A DNA stretch of 64,000 nt from Edwardsiella anguillarum ET080813. Its GTDB lineage: Bacteria > Pseudomonadota > Gammaproteobacteria > Enterobacterales > Enterobacteriaceae. Position 1 is the first letter of the stretch; each line of letters starts with the position of its first letter. The notes beneath the pieces are model-generated. The model searched no databases, was not told where the DNA came from, and was given only the letters and a program-made list of their open reading frames with translations. Below are positions 29,950 through 39,924 of the stretch, piece after piece. The DNA lies in the NCBI RefSeq assembly GCF_000264765.2, contig NZ_CP006664.1, forward strand, positions 1,798,001 through 1,862,000, written 5' to 3'. Position numbers and translations under genes: made by a program.

Positions 29950-30998
29950 CCGCTCTCCTTCTCATCATGCAGCAGCGCCTGCAGCGTCTGTTCAACCCGA
30001 TCCGGCGTAATATCGATCAGGCTCTGGTGGTATCCGGTCTCTCCCTCGCCGCGGCGGACCTTATGGTAGCCGGTAATCAGTCGGATCACCCGGGCATGTT
30101 GGCTCAGCGGCGGGGTAAAGTCCGGGCTGCTTGGCCCATACAGGGCAACCAGCGGCTTGTCGAGCGCGGCGGCGATGTGCATCAGCCCTGAGTCATTGCT
30201 GACGATGGCCTGGCAGGCGGCGATCAGCGCAACGGCTTGATCCAGCGAGGTGTGTCCGGCCAGGTTCAGGCAGTACTCGCGGCTCTCTTCGTCCAGCGCC
30301 CGGCGGATCTCCTCTCCGGCATCAACGTCTTTGGCCGAGCCAAAGAGCGCGATCTGATACCCTTGGCCGATCAGGCGCTGGGCCAGCGTGGCATAGTGGT
30401 AATGGGGCCAGCGTTTGGCCGGGCCAAATTCCGCACCGGGGCAAAAGCCGATCACCGGGCGGTGATCTGTCAGGTTAAAGGCCGCGGCGGTTTCGGCGAT
30501 CTCTTCGTCGCGCACCTGCAGCGCAGGCCACAGCAGCGGCTGCGGCAGATCCGCGGCACGACGTATCTGCGTCGCGGGATAAGCTAGCGCAGCGTAGCGT
30601 TCGACCATCAGTGGAAATGCCGACTTATCCAGTTGACGCAGATCGTTCAGCAGGCCATAGCGCATCTCCCCTTTCCAACCGGTGCGTACGGGGATGCGGG
30701 CAAAGAAGGGGATCAGCGCTGATTTAAAGGAGTTGGGCAGCACATAGGCCCGATCGTACTCCCGCTCACGCAGCTGTCGACCCAGACGATAGCGTTCGCC
30801 CAGCCCCAGCGTACCGTGCCCCAGCGGCATAGGAATCGCCTGATGTACCTCCGGCATACGCTCTAGAAGCGGACGGCACCAGTTGGGTGCCATCACGTCG
30901 ATTTCTGCCTCGGGATTCGTCGCCTTCAGGGTGCGGTACAGGCTTTGTGACATCATCATATCGCCTACCCACGACGGGCCGATAACCAGTATTTTCAT
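29937..30998 (-). CDS. waaF: LPS heptosyltransferase II WaaF
   Basis: GT9 enzyme that adds heptose II to heptose I. It has 353 residues (E. coli 348) with start MKILVIGPSWVGDMMMSQSL, the conserved PNSFKSALIPFFA and C-terminal SNDSGLMHIAAALDKPLVAL donor motif. It begins 23 bp after the hldD stop and overlaps waaC by 13 bp. G+C is chromosomal, so the inner-core part of the operon is native even though the outer-core part is not. Confidence 0.96.
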   Translation of the reverse strand: MKILVIGPSWVGDMMMSQSLYRTLKATNPEAEIDVMAPNWCRPLLERMPEVHQAIPMPLGHGTLGLGERYRLGRQLREREYDRAYVLPNSFKSALIPFFARIPVRTGWKGEMRYGLLNDLRQLDKSAFPLMVERYAALAYPATQIRRAADLPQPLLWPALQVRDEEIAETAAAFNLTDHRPVIGFCPGAEFGPAKRWPHYHYATLAQRLIGQGYQIALFGSAKDVDAGEEIRRALDEESREYCLNLAGHTSLDQAVALIAACQAIVSNDSGLMHIAAALDKPLVALYGPSSPDFTPPLSQHARVIRLITGYHKVRRGEGETGYHQSLIDITPDRVEQTLQALLHDEKESGCVS

Positions 30999-31021
30999 AC
31001 CGAGAGAAATTCCTTACTGTA

Positions 31022-31951
31022 TTAGGGCTTACGGTTCAGCCATTCCATATATTCACGCACTCCCTGCGCCACGGTCTTAAACGGACGGCTGTAGCCGGCT
31101 GCGCGTAGCTGGGTGGTATCCGCCTGGGTGAAGGCCTGGTAGCGCCCTTTGAGTTTGTCCGGGAACGGAATATAGGTCACGCTGCCTTTCTGATGATACG
31201 CCACGACGGCGTCAGCGACGGCCTGGAAAGACTCGGCGTTGCCGGTACCGCAGTTAAAGATCCCGGAGACGCCGTTTTCCCAAAACCACAGGTTAACGTC
31301 CGCAACATCGCCCACATAGATGAAGTCGCGCCTAAAGTTCTCGCTGCCTTCAAACAGTTTAGGCTGTTCTCCGTTGTTGATCTGGGTATTCAAGTGATAG
31401 GCAACGCTGGCCATACCGCCTTTGTGGCCTTCACGCGGGCCATAGACATTGAAATAGCGGAAACCACAGATCTGAGACTCGGCATGGGGCAGGATGCGAC
31501 GCACATACTGGTCAAACAGGAATTTGGAGTAGCCATACACGTTCAGCGGACCTTCGTAGCGGCGATCCTCCACGAATTTGTCCGTCATGCCATAGGTTGC
31601 GGCGGAAGAGGCATACAGGAAGGGGATCTGGCGCTCCAGGCAGAAGTGCAGCAGCTCTTTGGAGTACTGATAGTTGTTATCCATGACGTACTTGCCATCC
31701 CACTCGGTAGTGGAAGAGCAGGCGCCTTCGTGGAATACCGCGTCGATATCGCCAAAGTCATCGCCGGCAACGATGCCGGCAATGAAATCCTCTTTGTCCA
31801 TATAGTCGGTGATATCCAGGTCGACCAGGTTGACAAACTTGGTGCCGTCCTTGAGGTTATCAACCACCAGAATGTCGGTATAGCCTTTATCGTTCAGTGC
31901 CTTAACGATGTTGCTGCCGATCATACCGGCGCCGCCAGTGACAATAATCAT
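31022..31951 (-). CDS. hldD: ADP-L-glycero-D-manno-heptose-6-epimerase HldD
   Basis: Last step of ADP-heptose synthesis, epimerising C6 of the D-glycero form. It has 309 residues (E. coli 310). The SDR fold is shown by the NADP-binding [10 protein letters not shown], the YASSAATYG block and catalytic Y139-x3-K143 in [11 protein letters not shown]. It is the first gene of the leftward core operon hldD-waaF-waaC-waaL and is divergent from kbl over 290 bp. A TATGAT hexamer at 32008-32013 on the minus strand is a possible -10. Confidence 0.97.
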   Translation of the reverse strand: MIIVTGGAGMIGSNIVKALNDKGYTDILVVDNLKDGTKFVNLVDLDITDYMDKEDFIAGIVAGDDFGDIDAVFHEGACSSTTEWDGKYVMDNNYQYSKELLHFCLERQIPFLYASSAATYGMTDKFVEDRRYEGPLNVYGYSKFLFDQYVRRILPHAESQICGFRYFNVYGPREGHKGGMASVAYHLNTQINNGEQPKLFEGSENFRRDFIYVGDVADVNLWFWENGVSGIFNCGTGNAESFQAVADAVVAYHQKGSVTYIPFPDKLKGRYQAFTQADTTQLRAAGYSRPFKTVAQGVREYMEWLNRKP

Positions 31952-32241
31952 GAGGTTTACCTTTCGATGAGCTAACGGGAGCGCTCGAATGCGCTACAGA
32001 TGGCGTCATCATAGCATTTCATGACGCCGCAAGCAGCGTTGGGAGTGCAGTTGTTAACCGAAAAGCGAATGCGAGACGGCGCGTGCCCGCGAGATAGACG
32101 TACTTTGTGACGTATTCTCACTTGCCGCACGCCATGACGTGATAGATGCTGCATTTCTAGCATTATAAAGGTTGCAAACTCGTTTCAATACTGTTTCATC
32201 AGTAAGATATCCTCGCGAACCCGGAACCTAGGAGAGAACCC

Positions 32242-33438
32242 ATGTCTGCGGATTTTTACCAGCAGCTGGCGCAGCAGCTCGTTGCGACGCGTGCTGAAGG
32301 ACTGTACAAGACCGAACGGATCATCACCTCTGCCCAGCAGGCGGAGATTGCCGTGGCTGACGGTAGCCGCGTACTGAACTTTTGTGCCAATAACTACCTT
32401 GGGCTGGCCGATCATCCGGCGCTGATCGCGGCCGCCAAGGAGGGGATGGACTCACACGGTTTCGGTATGGCCTCGGTGCGCTTCATCTGCGGCACCCAGG
32501 ATAGCCATAAGGCGTTAGAGCAGCAGCTGGCGGCCTTTCTCGGCATGGAGGATGCCATTCTTTACTCCTCCTGCTTTGATGCTAACGGCGGGCTGTTTGA
32601 AACGCTGCTGGGGCCGGAGGATGCCATTATTTCTGATGCGCTGAACCATGCGTCGATCATCGACGGGGTTCGCCTGTGCAAGGCGCGGCGCTACCGCTAT
32701 GCCAATAATGATATGGCCGAGCTGAAGGCGCGCCTGGAGCAGGCCCGGGCCGAGGGTGCTCGCCATATCATGATCGCTACCGACGGGGTGTTCTCCATGG
32801 ATGGCGTGATCGCCGATCTGAGGTCGATTTGCGATCTGGCGGATGAATATGACGCCCTGGTGATGGTGGACGACTCACACGCCGTCGGGTTTGTCGGCGC
32901 TCAGGGGCGGGGGACACCGGAGTACTGCGGCGTGATGGGGCGCGTCGATATTATTACCGGCACACTGGGCAAAGCCCTGGGCGGGGCCTCCGGCGGCTAT
33001 ACCGCGGCCCGTAAAGAGGTCGTCGAGTGGCTGCGTCAGCGCTCGCGGCCGTATCTGTTCTCCAACTCGCTGGCGCCGGCCATCGTCGCCGCCTCGTCCC
33101 GAGTGCTGACCCTGCTGGCTCAGGGGGACGATTTGCGCGCTCGCCTATGGGATAACGCCCGCCTGTTCCGTGAAAAGATGACCGCCGCCGGTTTTACCCT
33201 GGCCGGCGCCGATCACGCCATTATCCCGGTGATGCTGGGGGAGGCGCCGCTGGCGCAGCGCTTTGCCGATCTGCTGCTGCAGGAAGGGATCTATGTGACC
33301 GGGTTCTTCTATCCGGTGGTGCCGCAGGGGCAGGCCCGTATTCGTACCCAGATGTCGGCAGCCCATACGCCTGCGCAGATTGAACAGGCCGTGGCCGCCT
33401 TTATCCGCGTTGGTAAACAGCTTGGCGTCATTGCCTAG
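32242..33438 (+). CDS. kbl: 2-amino-3-ketobutyrate coenzyme A ligase
   Basis: PLP enzyme that cleaves 2-amino-3-ketobutyrate with CoA to glycine and acetyl-CoA, the second step of threonine breakdown. It has 398 residues, the E. coli length. The PLP lysine lies in [13 protein letters not shown] near residue 244; VDDSHAVGF and [12 protein letters not shown] are also conserved. AGGAGAGAACCC gives a strong ribosome site. tdh follows after 9 bp. In E. coli the pair is controlled by Lrp and leucine; no Lrp site could be fixed by eye in the 290-bp upstream region. Confidence 0.98.
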   Translation: MSADFYQQLAQQLVATRAEGLYKTERIITSAQQAEIAVADGSRVLNFCANNYLGLADHPALIAAAKEGMDSHGFGMASVRFICGTQDSHKALEQQLAAFLGMEDAILYSSCFDANGGLFETLLGPEDAIISDALNHASIIDGVRLCKARRYRYANNDMAELKARLEQARAEGARHIMIATDGVFSMDGVIADLRSICDLADEYDALVMVDDSHAVGFVGAQGRGTPEYCGVMGRVDIITGTLGKALGGASGGYTAARKEVVEWLRQRSRPYLFSNSLAPAIVAASSRVLTLLAQGDDLRARLWDNARLFREKMTAAGFTLAGADHAIIPVMLGEAPLAQRFADLLLQEGIYVTGFFYPVVPQGQARIRTQMSAAHTPAQIEQAVAAFIRVGKQLGVIA

Positions 33439-33447
33439 AGGTCTGAT

Positions 33448-34473
33448 ATGAAAGCCTTATCCAAACTGAAAGCCGAAGAGGGTATCTGGATGACCGATGT
33501 GCCGCTGCCGGCGCTGGGCCACAACGATATCATGATCAAAATCCGTAAGACGGCGATCTGCGGGACGGATGTCCATATCTATAACTGGGATGCGTGGTCG
33601 CAGAAGACCATTCCGGTACCGATGGTGGTCGGGCATGAGTACGTGGGTGAGGTGGTGGCCGTCGGCCAGGAGGTCAGCGGCTTCCGCATTGGCGACCGCG
33701 TCTCCGGTGAGGGTCACATCACCTGTGGACACTGTCGTAACTGTCGCGCCGGGCGCACCCACCTGTGCCGTAATACCATCGGCGTTGGCGTTAACCGCCA
33801 AGGGGCCTTTGCCGAGTATCTGGTAATCCCGGCCTTCAATGCGTTCAAGATCCCCGACAATATTCCCGATACGCTGGCGGCGATTTTCGATCCGTTCGGC
33901 AACGCGGTGCATACGGCGCTCTCGTTCGATCTGGTCGGGGAGGATGTGCTGGTCTCCGGGGCCGGGCCGATCGGCATCATGGCCGCGGCGGTCTGTCGCC
34001 ACGTGGGGGCGCGCCACGTGGTGATCACCGATGTGAATGACTATCGTCTGGATCTGGCGCGTAAGATGGGCGTGACGCGGGCGGTTAACGTCAGCCGGGA
34101 GTCGCTACCGGAGGTGATGCAGGCGCTGGGGATGAGCGAAGGGTTTGACGTCGGGCTGGAGATGTCCGGCGCACCGCCGGCCTTTCGTACGATGTTGGAT
34201 ACCATGAATCACGGCGGTAAGATCGCCATGCTGGGTATCCCGCCGGGCGATATGGCCATCGACTGGAACCAGGTGATTTTTAAGGGGCTGTTGATTAAGG
34301 GGATCTATGGGCGTGAGATGTTTGAAACCTGGTACAAGATGGCGGCGCTGATCCAATCAGGCCTCGATCTGACGCCGATCATCACCCATCAATACGCTAT
34401 CGATGATTTTCAGAAGGGATTTGACGCGATGCGCTCGGGGCATTCAGGCAAGGTGATCCTGAACTGGTCGTGA
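33448..34473 (+). CDS. tdh: L-threonine 3-dehydrogenase
   Basis: Zinc-dependent medium-chain dehydrogenase oxidising L-threonine to 2-amino-3-ketobutyrate with NAD+. It has 341 residues, as in E. coli. Catalytic zinc ligands are in [10 protein letters not shown] (Cys38 region) and VGHEYVGEV. The structural zinc site is [15 protein letters not shown]. The Rossmann glycines lie in [12 protein letters not shown]. It forms an operon with kbl and converges on comM with a terminator between. Confidence 0.98.
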   Translation: MKALSKLKAEEGIWMTDVPLPALGHNDIMIKIRKTAICGTDVHIYNWDAWSQKTIPVPMVVGHEYVGEVVAVGQEVSGFRIGDRVSGEGHITCGHCRNCRAGRTHLCRNTIGVGVNRQGAFAEYLVIPAFNAFKIPDNIPDTLAAIFDPFGNAVHTALSFDLVGEDVLVSGAGPIGIMAAAVCRHVGARHVVITDVNDYRLDLARKMGVTRAVNVSRESLPEVMQALGMSEGFDVGLEMSGAPPAFRTMLDTMNHGGKIAMLGIPPGDMAIDWNQVIFKGLLIKGIYGREMFETWYKMAALIQSGLDLTPIITHQYAIDDFQKGFDAMRSGHSGKVILNWS

Positions 34474-34495
34474 GCCCATGACGTAGCATCCGAGC

Positions 34496-34524
34496 CATCA
34501 CGCCCGCGCCGTGCGGGCGTGATG
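34496..34524. terminator. Bidirectional terminator, tdh/comM
   Basis: A 12-bp perfect stem CATCACGCCCGC / GCGGGCGTGATG with loop GCCGT. It begins 23 bp after the tdh stop and ends 5 bp before the comM stop. On the plus strand TTTT follows after two bases. Confidence 0.75.
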
Positions 34525-34528
34525 CGTT

Positions 34529-36049
34529 TTAGCCCCGCTGCAGGGTGAGCAGCAGCCGATCCATGGCGCGGTAGCTCAGCGCCTCGGCCAGATGGCGGCG
34601 TGCAATGTCATCGCATCCTTCCAGATCCGCCAGCGTACGAGCGACTTTCAGCAGCCGGTGCCAGGCGCGTACCGATAGCGCCAGGCGCGTGAGCGCCTGC
34701 TCCAGATAGAGGGCATCGTCCGGTATCAGGCGGCAGTCGCGGTCGCGGGCGGCGCCCTCCAAATGCGCATTGAGTCGGCCGCCGCGGGCGTACTGCCGCG
34801 CCCGGGCGGTGCAGACCCGCCGGCGCAGGGTCGCACTGTCTTCGCCATCCGCCCGTTGGCGGGCTAGCTGGCCCGGTGGCAGCGGCGGAACATCGATCGA
34901 CAGATCGAAGCGGTCAAGCAGGGGGCCGGACAGCCGTGAAAGGTATCTTAGCACCTGCGGCGCTGCCGCCCGGCGATCGCGTCCGTCTGCGTGGCCACCG
35001 CTGCTGGGGTTCATGGCCGCCACCAGCTGTACCCGGGCGGGAAAGCTGACCTTTATCCTGGCGCGAGACAGGTGGACAACGCCGGACTCCAGCGGTTCGC
35101 GCAGGGCGTCCAGGGTTCGCCGGTCGAATTCGGCCAGCTCGTCAAGAAACAGGACGCCGTGATGAGCCAACGAGATCTCGCCGGGCTTCGGCAGCGGCCC
35201 TCCGCCGATCAGCGCGGCCATGGAGGCGCTGTGGTGTGGCGCGCGAAAGGGGCGCACGCCATAGCGTGGTGGCATCGCACCTGGGGAGGCCAGGCTGCTG
35301 ATGGCCGCCTGCTCTAGCGCCTCATCCGGAGTCATCGGCGGTAGCAGGCCCGGCAGGCGGCAGGCCAGCATGGTTTTACCGGTGCCCGGCGGTCCGATCA
35401 GTAGCAGGTTATGCCCACCGGCGGCGGCGATCTCCAGCGCCCGCCGCGCCTGCGCCTGACCGATAATGTCGGCCATATCGCCGGTGCCGGCGCAGTCGCT
35501 CGTCATTTCGCCGGCCGGCGCGGCCTCCAGGGATGCCTGGCCGCTCAGAAAGGCGCAGACGGCCAGCAACGACGGCGCGACGGGGGGCCGTGGGGCGGTC
35601 AGCAGCCCGAGTTCCGCCGCGTTATCGCTGGGCGCTATCAGGGTACGCCTCGCGCGGGCGGCGCTCAGCGCGGCGGGTAGAGCCCCCTGTACCGGGCGTA
35701 GATCGCCGGACAGGGCCAGTTCACCGAGAAATTCATAGTCGCCAACGGATATGCGCGGGGCCAGCTGCCCAGACGCCAGCAGCAGCGCCAGCGCCATCGG
35801 CAGATCGTAGCGGCCCCCCTCCTTGGGCAGATCGGCGGGCGCCAGGTTCAGCGTAATGCGCTTCGGCGGGAACTGAAACCCGCTGCTCAGCATGGCGCAG
35901 CGCACCCGATCTTTGGCTTCGCGTACGGCCGTTTCCGGCAGGCCCACCAGGGTAAAGCCCGGCAGGCCGTTGCCGATATGCGCCTCAATGCGGACCTCGG
36001 GGGCTTGAATACCCAGAGCGGCGCGCGTGTATACAGTGGCCAGAGTCAT
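34529..36049 (-). CDS. comM: ComM/YifB, MCM-like AAA+ branch-migration helicase
   Basis: Hexameric helicase family that promotes branch migration during natural transformation in other genera; its role in enterobacteria is less clear. The start at 36049 (MTLATVYTRAALGI) gives 506 residues, equal to E. coli YifB. The N-terminal Lon-protease-like domain (RITLNLAPADLPKEGGRYDL) precedes Walker A GPPGTGKT, Walker B LFLDELAEF, sensor AAMNPSSGGH and the C-terminal Mg-chelatase domain. In E. coli it is adjacent to and divergent from ilvL; here a transporter gene intervenes. Confidence 0.96.
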   Translation of the reverse strand: MTLATVYTRAALGIQAPEVRIEAHIGNGLPGFTLVGLPETAVREAKDRVRCAMLSSGFQFPPKRITLNLAPADLPKEGGRYDLPMALALLLASGQLAPRISVGDYEFLGELALSGDLRPVQGALPAALSAARARRTLIAPSDNAAELGLLTAPRPPVAPSLLAVCAFLSGQASLEAAPAGEMTSDCAGTGDMADIIGQAQARRALEIAAAGGHNLLLIGPPGTGKTMLACRLPGLLPPMTPDEALEQAAISSLASPGAMPPRYGVRPFRAPHHSASMAALIGGGPLPKPGEISLAHHGVLFLDELAEFDRRTLDALREPLESGVVHLSRARIKVSFPARVQLVAAMNPSSGGHADGRDRRAAAPQVLRYLSRLSGPLLDRFDLSIDVPPLPPGQLARQRADGEDSATLRRRVCTARARQYARGGRLNAHLEGAARDRDCRLIPDDALYLEQALTRLALSVRAWHRLLKVARTLADLEGCDDIARRHLAEALSYRAMDRLLLTLQRG

Positions 36050-36336
36050 GATGGTCTCTCCTTTCGGCATGTCATCATGGCGCAAGCGTTGGGCGGGGAA
36101 AGGGGGCAGCGTTAGGGATGCGGGGACGTACGCGGAAAGGCCGTGGTTATGCAATAATTATTAACATATTAACAACAAATGTAACCCGTCGGCGATTTAC
36201 CCAGCAGAAAGGTTAGGGGTATTTTAACAAAAATTATACAAAATGCTGACGTCCTGCCAACAATAGAGATAACCATCCAGGCTGAGGGCGTAAAGGCAGT
36301 CTTCTTACCCTATACCCTATGCAAAGGTAACATATC

Positions 36337-37572
36337 ATGCTTGGTTGGTCTGCGCGGCAGCGTAACGTTGCTATCGCCAGCTTTTTAAGCTGGACGCTGG
36401 ATTCATTCGATTTTTTCATTCTGGTCTTCCTACTTAGCGATATCGCCCGTACGTTTCACGTCGGGGTGGAGCAGGTCACGCTGGCCATTCTGCTCACGCT
36501 GGCGGTACGCCCGATCGGCGCGTTAATTTTTGGTCGGGCGGCGGAGAAGTATGGGCGCCGCCCCATTTTGATGCTGAATATTATCTTCTTTTCCCTGTTT
36601 GAGCTGCTCTCCGCCGCGGCGCCCTCGCTGCTGATTTTCCTGCTGCTACGGGCGCTATACGGCGTTGCGATGGGGGGAATTTGGGGTGTCGCATCATCAT
36701 TGACCATGGAAACCATTCCCGATCGCTCACGCGGGCTGATGTCCGGTATTTTTCAGGCGGGCTACCCGTTTGGCTATTTGCTGGCGGCGGTGATCTACGG
36801 ATTATGTGCCCAGGCGCTGGGCTGGCGCGGTATGTTTATCATTGGTGCCGTGCCGATCGTTTTACTGCCCTTCATCTATTTTTATGTCCCTGAGTCACCG
36901 GTCTGGCTGGCGGCGCGCGCGCGGCATCAGAGCGTCGCGCTGCTGCCGGTGCTGAGGCGTCACTGGAAGCTGTGCGTTTATCTGATCGCGCTGATGGCGG
37001 CGTTTAATTTCTTTAGCCACGGCACTCAGGATCTCTATCCTACGTTTCTTAGGGTACAGCATGGTTTCTCGACAAATATCATCAGTATCATTGCCGTTAC
37101 CTACAATATTGCGTCAATTATTGGGGGTGTGTTCTTCGGCGCCCTGTCGGAGCGGATCGGTCGTAAACGCGCCATCATGCTGGCGGCGCTGCTGGCGCTT
37201 CCGGTGATCCCGCTGTGGGCCTTTTCCAGCGGCTCGCTGATGCTGGGCGTCGGCGCCTTTGTGATGCAGTTTATGGTGCAGGGAGCCTGGGGCGTGATCC
37301 CGACCTATCTGAACGAGCTAGTGCCGGCCAATGCCCGTGCGGTATTGCCGGGCTTTGTCTACCAGCTGGGTAATCTGATTGCGTCGGTGAACGCAACGAT
37401 GCAAGCGTCAATCGCCGCCGATCATGGGCAAAATTATGCGCTGGCGATGGCCATCACTGCGGCCTGCGTCGCGCTCACGATCGCGGCGCTGATCGCCTTT
37501 GGCCGCGATACGCGCGGTGTATCGATGACAGAGAAAATGCCACGTCAGCATCAGTCTATAAAAATTAGCTAA
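36337..37572 (+). CDS. MFS carboxylate transporter, SHS/JEN1-like
   Basis: Major facilitator protein of 411 residues with twelve predicted membrane segments. The loop 2-3 MFS signature appears as GRAAEKYGRRP and its repeat as GALSERIGRKR. NFFSHGTQDLYPT near residue 227 fits the JEN-family signature N-x2-(S/T)-H-x-(S/T)-Q-D-x3-T of lactate/pyruvate permeases exactly, so a short monocarboxylate is the likely substrate; a sialic-acid transporter of the same family is the alternative. AAAGGTAACATATC precedes the ATG. It lies between comM and ilvL, adjacent genes in E. coli. The 287-bp upstream region is AT-rich. Confidence 0.75.
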   Translation: MLGWSARQRNVAIASFLSWTLDSFDFFILVFLLSDIARTFHVGVEQVTLAILLTLAVRPIGALIFGRAAEKYGRRPILMLNIIFFSLFELLSAAAPSLLIFLLLRALYGVAMGGIWGVASSLTMETIPDRSRGLMSGIFQAGYPFGYLLAAVIYGLCAQALGWRGMFIIGAVPIVLLPFIYFYVPESPVWLAARARHQSVALLPVLRRHWKLCVYLIALMAAFNFFSHGTQDLYPTFLRVQHGFSTNIISIIAVTYNIASIIGGVFFGALSERIGRKRAIMLAALLALPVIPLWAFSSGSLMLGVGAFVMQFMVQGAWGVIPTYLNELVPANARAVLPGFVYQLGNLIASVNATMQASIAADHGQNYALAMAITAACVALTIAALIAFGRDTRGVSMTEKMPRQHQSIKIS

Positions 37573-37630
37573 CTCAATGTGTTGCTCGATATTACGCCAG
37601 GGATGGTGCACTTCATGCGCAAAAAAAGGG

Positions 37631-37658
37631 TTGTCAGCGAGCAAAAAACTGTGATACC
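37631..37658 (+). promoter_or_regulatory. Probable ilvLGMEDA promoter
   Basis: TTGTCA (37631-37636), 16-bp spacer, GATACC (37653-37658), 42 bp before the ilvL ATG. It lies in the position expected for the main ilv promoter. Confidence 0.55.
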
Positions 37659-37699
37659 TCTGTAAGTATCGTATGTCAAAACAACAGATTTCACTGTTT

Positions 37700-37798
37700 A
37701 TGAGCCTATTCGTCCAAGTGATTAGCCTAGTCGTGATTAGCGTGGTGGTGATTATTATCCCACCGTGCGGGGCTGCACTTGGACGAAGAAGGGCTTAG
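37700..37798 (+). CDS. ilvL: ilvGMEDA leader peptide
   Basis: Attenuator peptide of 32 residues, exactly the E. coli length, with the core VISLVVISVVVIIIPPCG and end AALGRRRA. The dense Ile, Val and Leu codons let ribosomes sense charged tRNAs for all three branched-chain amino acids. The stop is 24 bp before the terminator stem. An in-frame ATG at 37673 would add MSKQQISLF; neither start has a strong ribosome site, and I chose 37700 by family length. Confidence 0.9.
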   Translation: MSLFVQVISLVVISVVVIIIPPCGAALGRRRA

Positions 37799-37822
37799 AA
37801 ATCAAGCCAAAATCAGAAAAGA

Positions 37823-37856
37823 GCCTCCGCACCATCCGGTCCGGGGGCTTTTTTTT
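37823..37856 (+). terminator. ilv operon attenuator
   Basis: Stem GCCTCCGCACC (37823-37833) with GGTCCGGGGGC (37838-37848), loop ATCC, one C.C mismatch and one T.G pair, then eight T residues. It lies between ilvL and ilvG as in other enterobacteria. Confidence 0.92.
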
Positions 37857-37935
37857 ACGCTGCGGCCGGCGGAGGCAGGGATAGCTTGAATTAGCATAAA
37901 ATTCTAAAAACTAGGACAGGGTCGGGGAATTAATT

Positions 37936-39585
37936 ATGAATGGAGCGCAGTGGGTAGTACAAGCGTTACGTGCGCAGGGGGTGAACCAGGTTTTCGGTTA
38001 TCCGGGCGGCGCGATTATGCCGCTGTACGATGCGCTGTATGACGGCGGTGTAGCCCATTTGCTGTGCCGGCACGAGCAGGGCGCGGTGATGGCGGCGATT
38101 GGCTATGCCCGCGCCAGTGGCCGCGTTGGCGTCTGTATCGCCACCTCTGGCCCCGGTGCCACCAACCTGATCACCGGCCTGGCCGATGCCATGATGGATT
38201 CGGTGCCGCTGGTGGCGATTACCGGACAGGTCGCTTCAGCGCTGATTGGCACCGACGCTTTTCAGGAGATGGATGTTCTAGGTCTGTCGCTGGCCTGTAC
38301 CAAACACAGCTTCATGGTGACCTCGCTGGCCGAGCTGCCGGAGGTGATGGATCGCGCGTTTGCCATTGCGATGCAGGGGCGTCCAGGGCCGGTGCTGATC
38401 GATATTCCCAAAGATATTCAGCTGGCGCAGGGGACGCTGGCTACGCCGATGTGCAGTGTGGCGTCGGCGCAGACACCCTGCCAGCCAGCGGCGTTGGCGC
38501 AGGCGCGTGCCATGCTGGCGCAGGCGCAGCGTCCGGTGCTGTACGTGGGGGGCGGTGTAGGGATGGCCGGTGCGGTGCCGGCGCTGCGCGCGCTGGTGTC
38601 GCGCAGCGGGATACCGGTCGCCGCGACACTAAAGGGGCTGGGCGCCGCCGATGATCGTCACCCCACTTACCTGGGGATGCTGGGGATGCACGGCTGTAAG
38701 GCGGCCAATCTGGCGGTTCAGCAGTGCGATTTGCTGATCGCCGTCGGCGCTCGCTTTGACGATCGCGTTACCGGTCGCCTCGATGCCTTTGCGCCGCAGG
38801 CGCAGGTGATCCATCTGGATATCGATCCGGCGGAGCTGGGCAAGCTGCGTCAGGCGCACGTGTTGCTGTGCGGCGATCTGAAACCGCTGCTGTCGGCGCT
38901 GACCATGCCGCTGGATATCGCCCCATGGCGGCAGCAGGTGGCGGCGCTTAAGGCGCAGCATGCCTGGCGCTATGACCATCCCGGCGAAGCTATTTATGCG
39001 CCGCTGTTTTTGCGTCAGCTCTCCGAGCGTAAGCCGCCGCAGGCGGTGGTCACCACCGATGTCGGACAGCATCAGATGTGGAGCGCTCAGCATATGCGAT
39101 TTTCCCTGCCGCAGGATTTTATTACCTCCAGCGGGCTGGGGACCATGGGGTTCGGGATCCCGGCCGCGGTTGGCGCACAGGTCGCTCGCCCTGACGACTG
39201 CGTGATCTGCGTATCCGGCGACGGCTCTTTCATGATGAACGTTCAGGAGCTGGGCACCATCAAGCGAGCCAGGCTGCCGCTGAAAATCGTGCTGCTGGAT
39301 AACCAGCGTCTGGGGATGGTACGCCAGTGGCAGCAGCTGTTCTTTGACGCCCGCTACAGCGAAACCGATCTCTCCGATAACCCGGATTTTTTAACCCTGG
39401 CGCAGGCGTTTGATATCCCGGGGCAGCGCATCAGCCGCAAGGCGCAGGTGGCAGAGGCGCTGGAGGCCCTGTTTAGCACCCCGGGCCCTTATCTGCTGCA
39501 GGTCGCTATCGACGAATTTGAAAATGTCTGGCCGCTGGTGCCGCCGGGCGCAGGCAACGAATCTATGCTGGAGAACGTATCATGA
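37936..39585 (+). CDS. ilvG: Acetolactate synthase II, catalytic subunit
   Basis: ThDP/FAD/Mg enzyme that condenses two pyruvates, or pyruvate with 2-ketobutyrate, in branched-chain synthesis; this isozyme is valine resistant. The 549-residue frame is intact, whereas E. coli K-12 has a frameshift. The catalytic Glu47 is in [28 protein letters not shown] and the ThDP motif from GDGSFMMN to LLDN are present. It overlaps ilvM by 4 bp. Control is by the ilvL attenuator. Confidence 0.98.
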   Translation: MNGAQWVVQALRAQGVNQVFGYPGGAIMPLYDALYDGGVAHLLCRHEQGAVMAAIGYARASGRVGVCIATSGPGATNLITGLADAMMDSVPLVAITGQVASALIGTDAFQEMDVLGLSLACTKHSFMVTSLAELPEVMDRAFAIAMQGRPGPVLIDIPKDIQLAQGTLATPMCSVASAQTPCQPAALAQARAMLAQAQRPVLYVGGGVGMAGAVPALRALVSRSGIPVAATLKGLGAADDRHPTYLGMLGMHGCKAANLAVQQCDLLIAVGARFDDRVTGRLDAFAPQAQVIHLDIDPAELGKLRQAHVLLCGDLKPLLSALTMPLDIAPWRQQVAALKAQHAWRYDHPGEAIYAPLFLRQLSERKPPQAVVTTDVGQHQMWSAQHMRFSLPQDFITSSGLGTMGFGIPAAVGAQVARPDDCVICVSGDGSFMMNVQELGTIKRARLPLKIVLLDNQRLGMVRQWQQLFFDARYSETDLSDNPDFLTLAQAFDIPGQRISRKAQVAEALEALFSTPGPYLLQVAIDEFENVWPLVPPGAGNESMLENVS

Positions 39586-39872
39586 TGCAGAGTCCTTCAT
39601 TCCAACACCATCTGGCCATTCAGGCACGCCGTCGTCCGGAGATCCTGGAGCGGGTTCTGCGCGTGGTGCGTCATCGAGGCTTTGAGATCCACGCGATGAA
39701 CATGGCTCAGGACAGCGACTGCGATAGCGTCAGTATTGAGCTGACGGTGGCCAGTACGCGGCCGGTCACGCTGCTGTCGTCCCAGCTGAGTAAGCTGCTA
39801 GACGTCGCGCGGGTGGACGTCAGCGCCCCGCGATCGCTGCGCATGCTGCCCCGCCGCCAGGCGCTGGGCTGA
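39582..39872 (+). CDS. ilvM: Acetolactate synthase II, regulatory subunit
   Basis: ACT-domain small subunit of 96 residues (E. coli 87). [20 protein letters not shown] and IELTVAS form the ACT core; about nine residues are extra, mostly in the N-terminus (SFQHHLAIQ) and the C-terminal [13 protein letters not shown]. The ATG overlaps the ilvG stop as ATGA, a typical coupling for 1:1 subunits. A second ATG follows at once. Confidence 0.95.
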   Translation: MMQSPSFQHHLAIQARRRPEILERVLRVVRHRGFEIHAMNMAQDSDCDSVSIELTVASTRPVTLLSSQLSKLLDVARVDVSAPRSLRMLPRRQALG

Positions 39873-39924
39873 GTGATTTTTCCCGTTATTGAATCAGGCG
39901 CAGGTCGCCAAAAGGAATAAGTCA

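Noticed and set aside
39889-39924. 12-codon extension of ilvE
   Set aside because: The ATG at 39925 has the ribosome site and gives the conserved N-terminus and exact 309-residue length.
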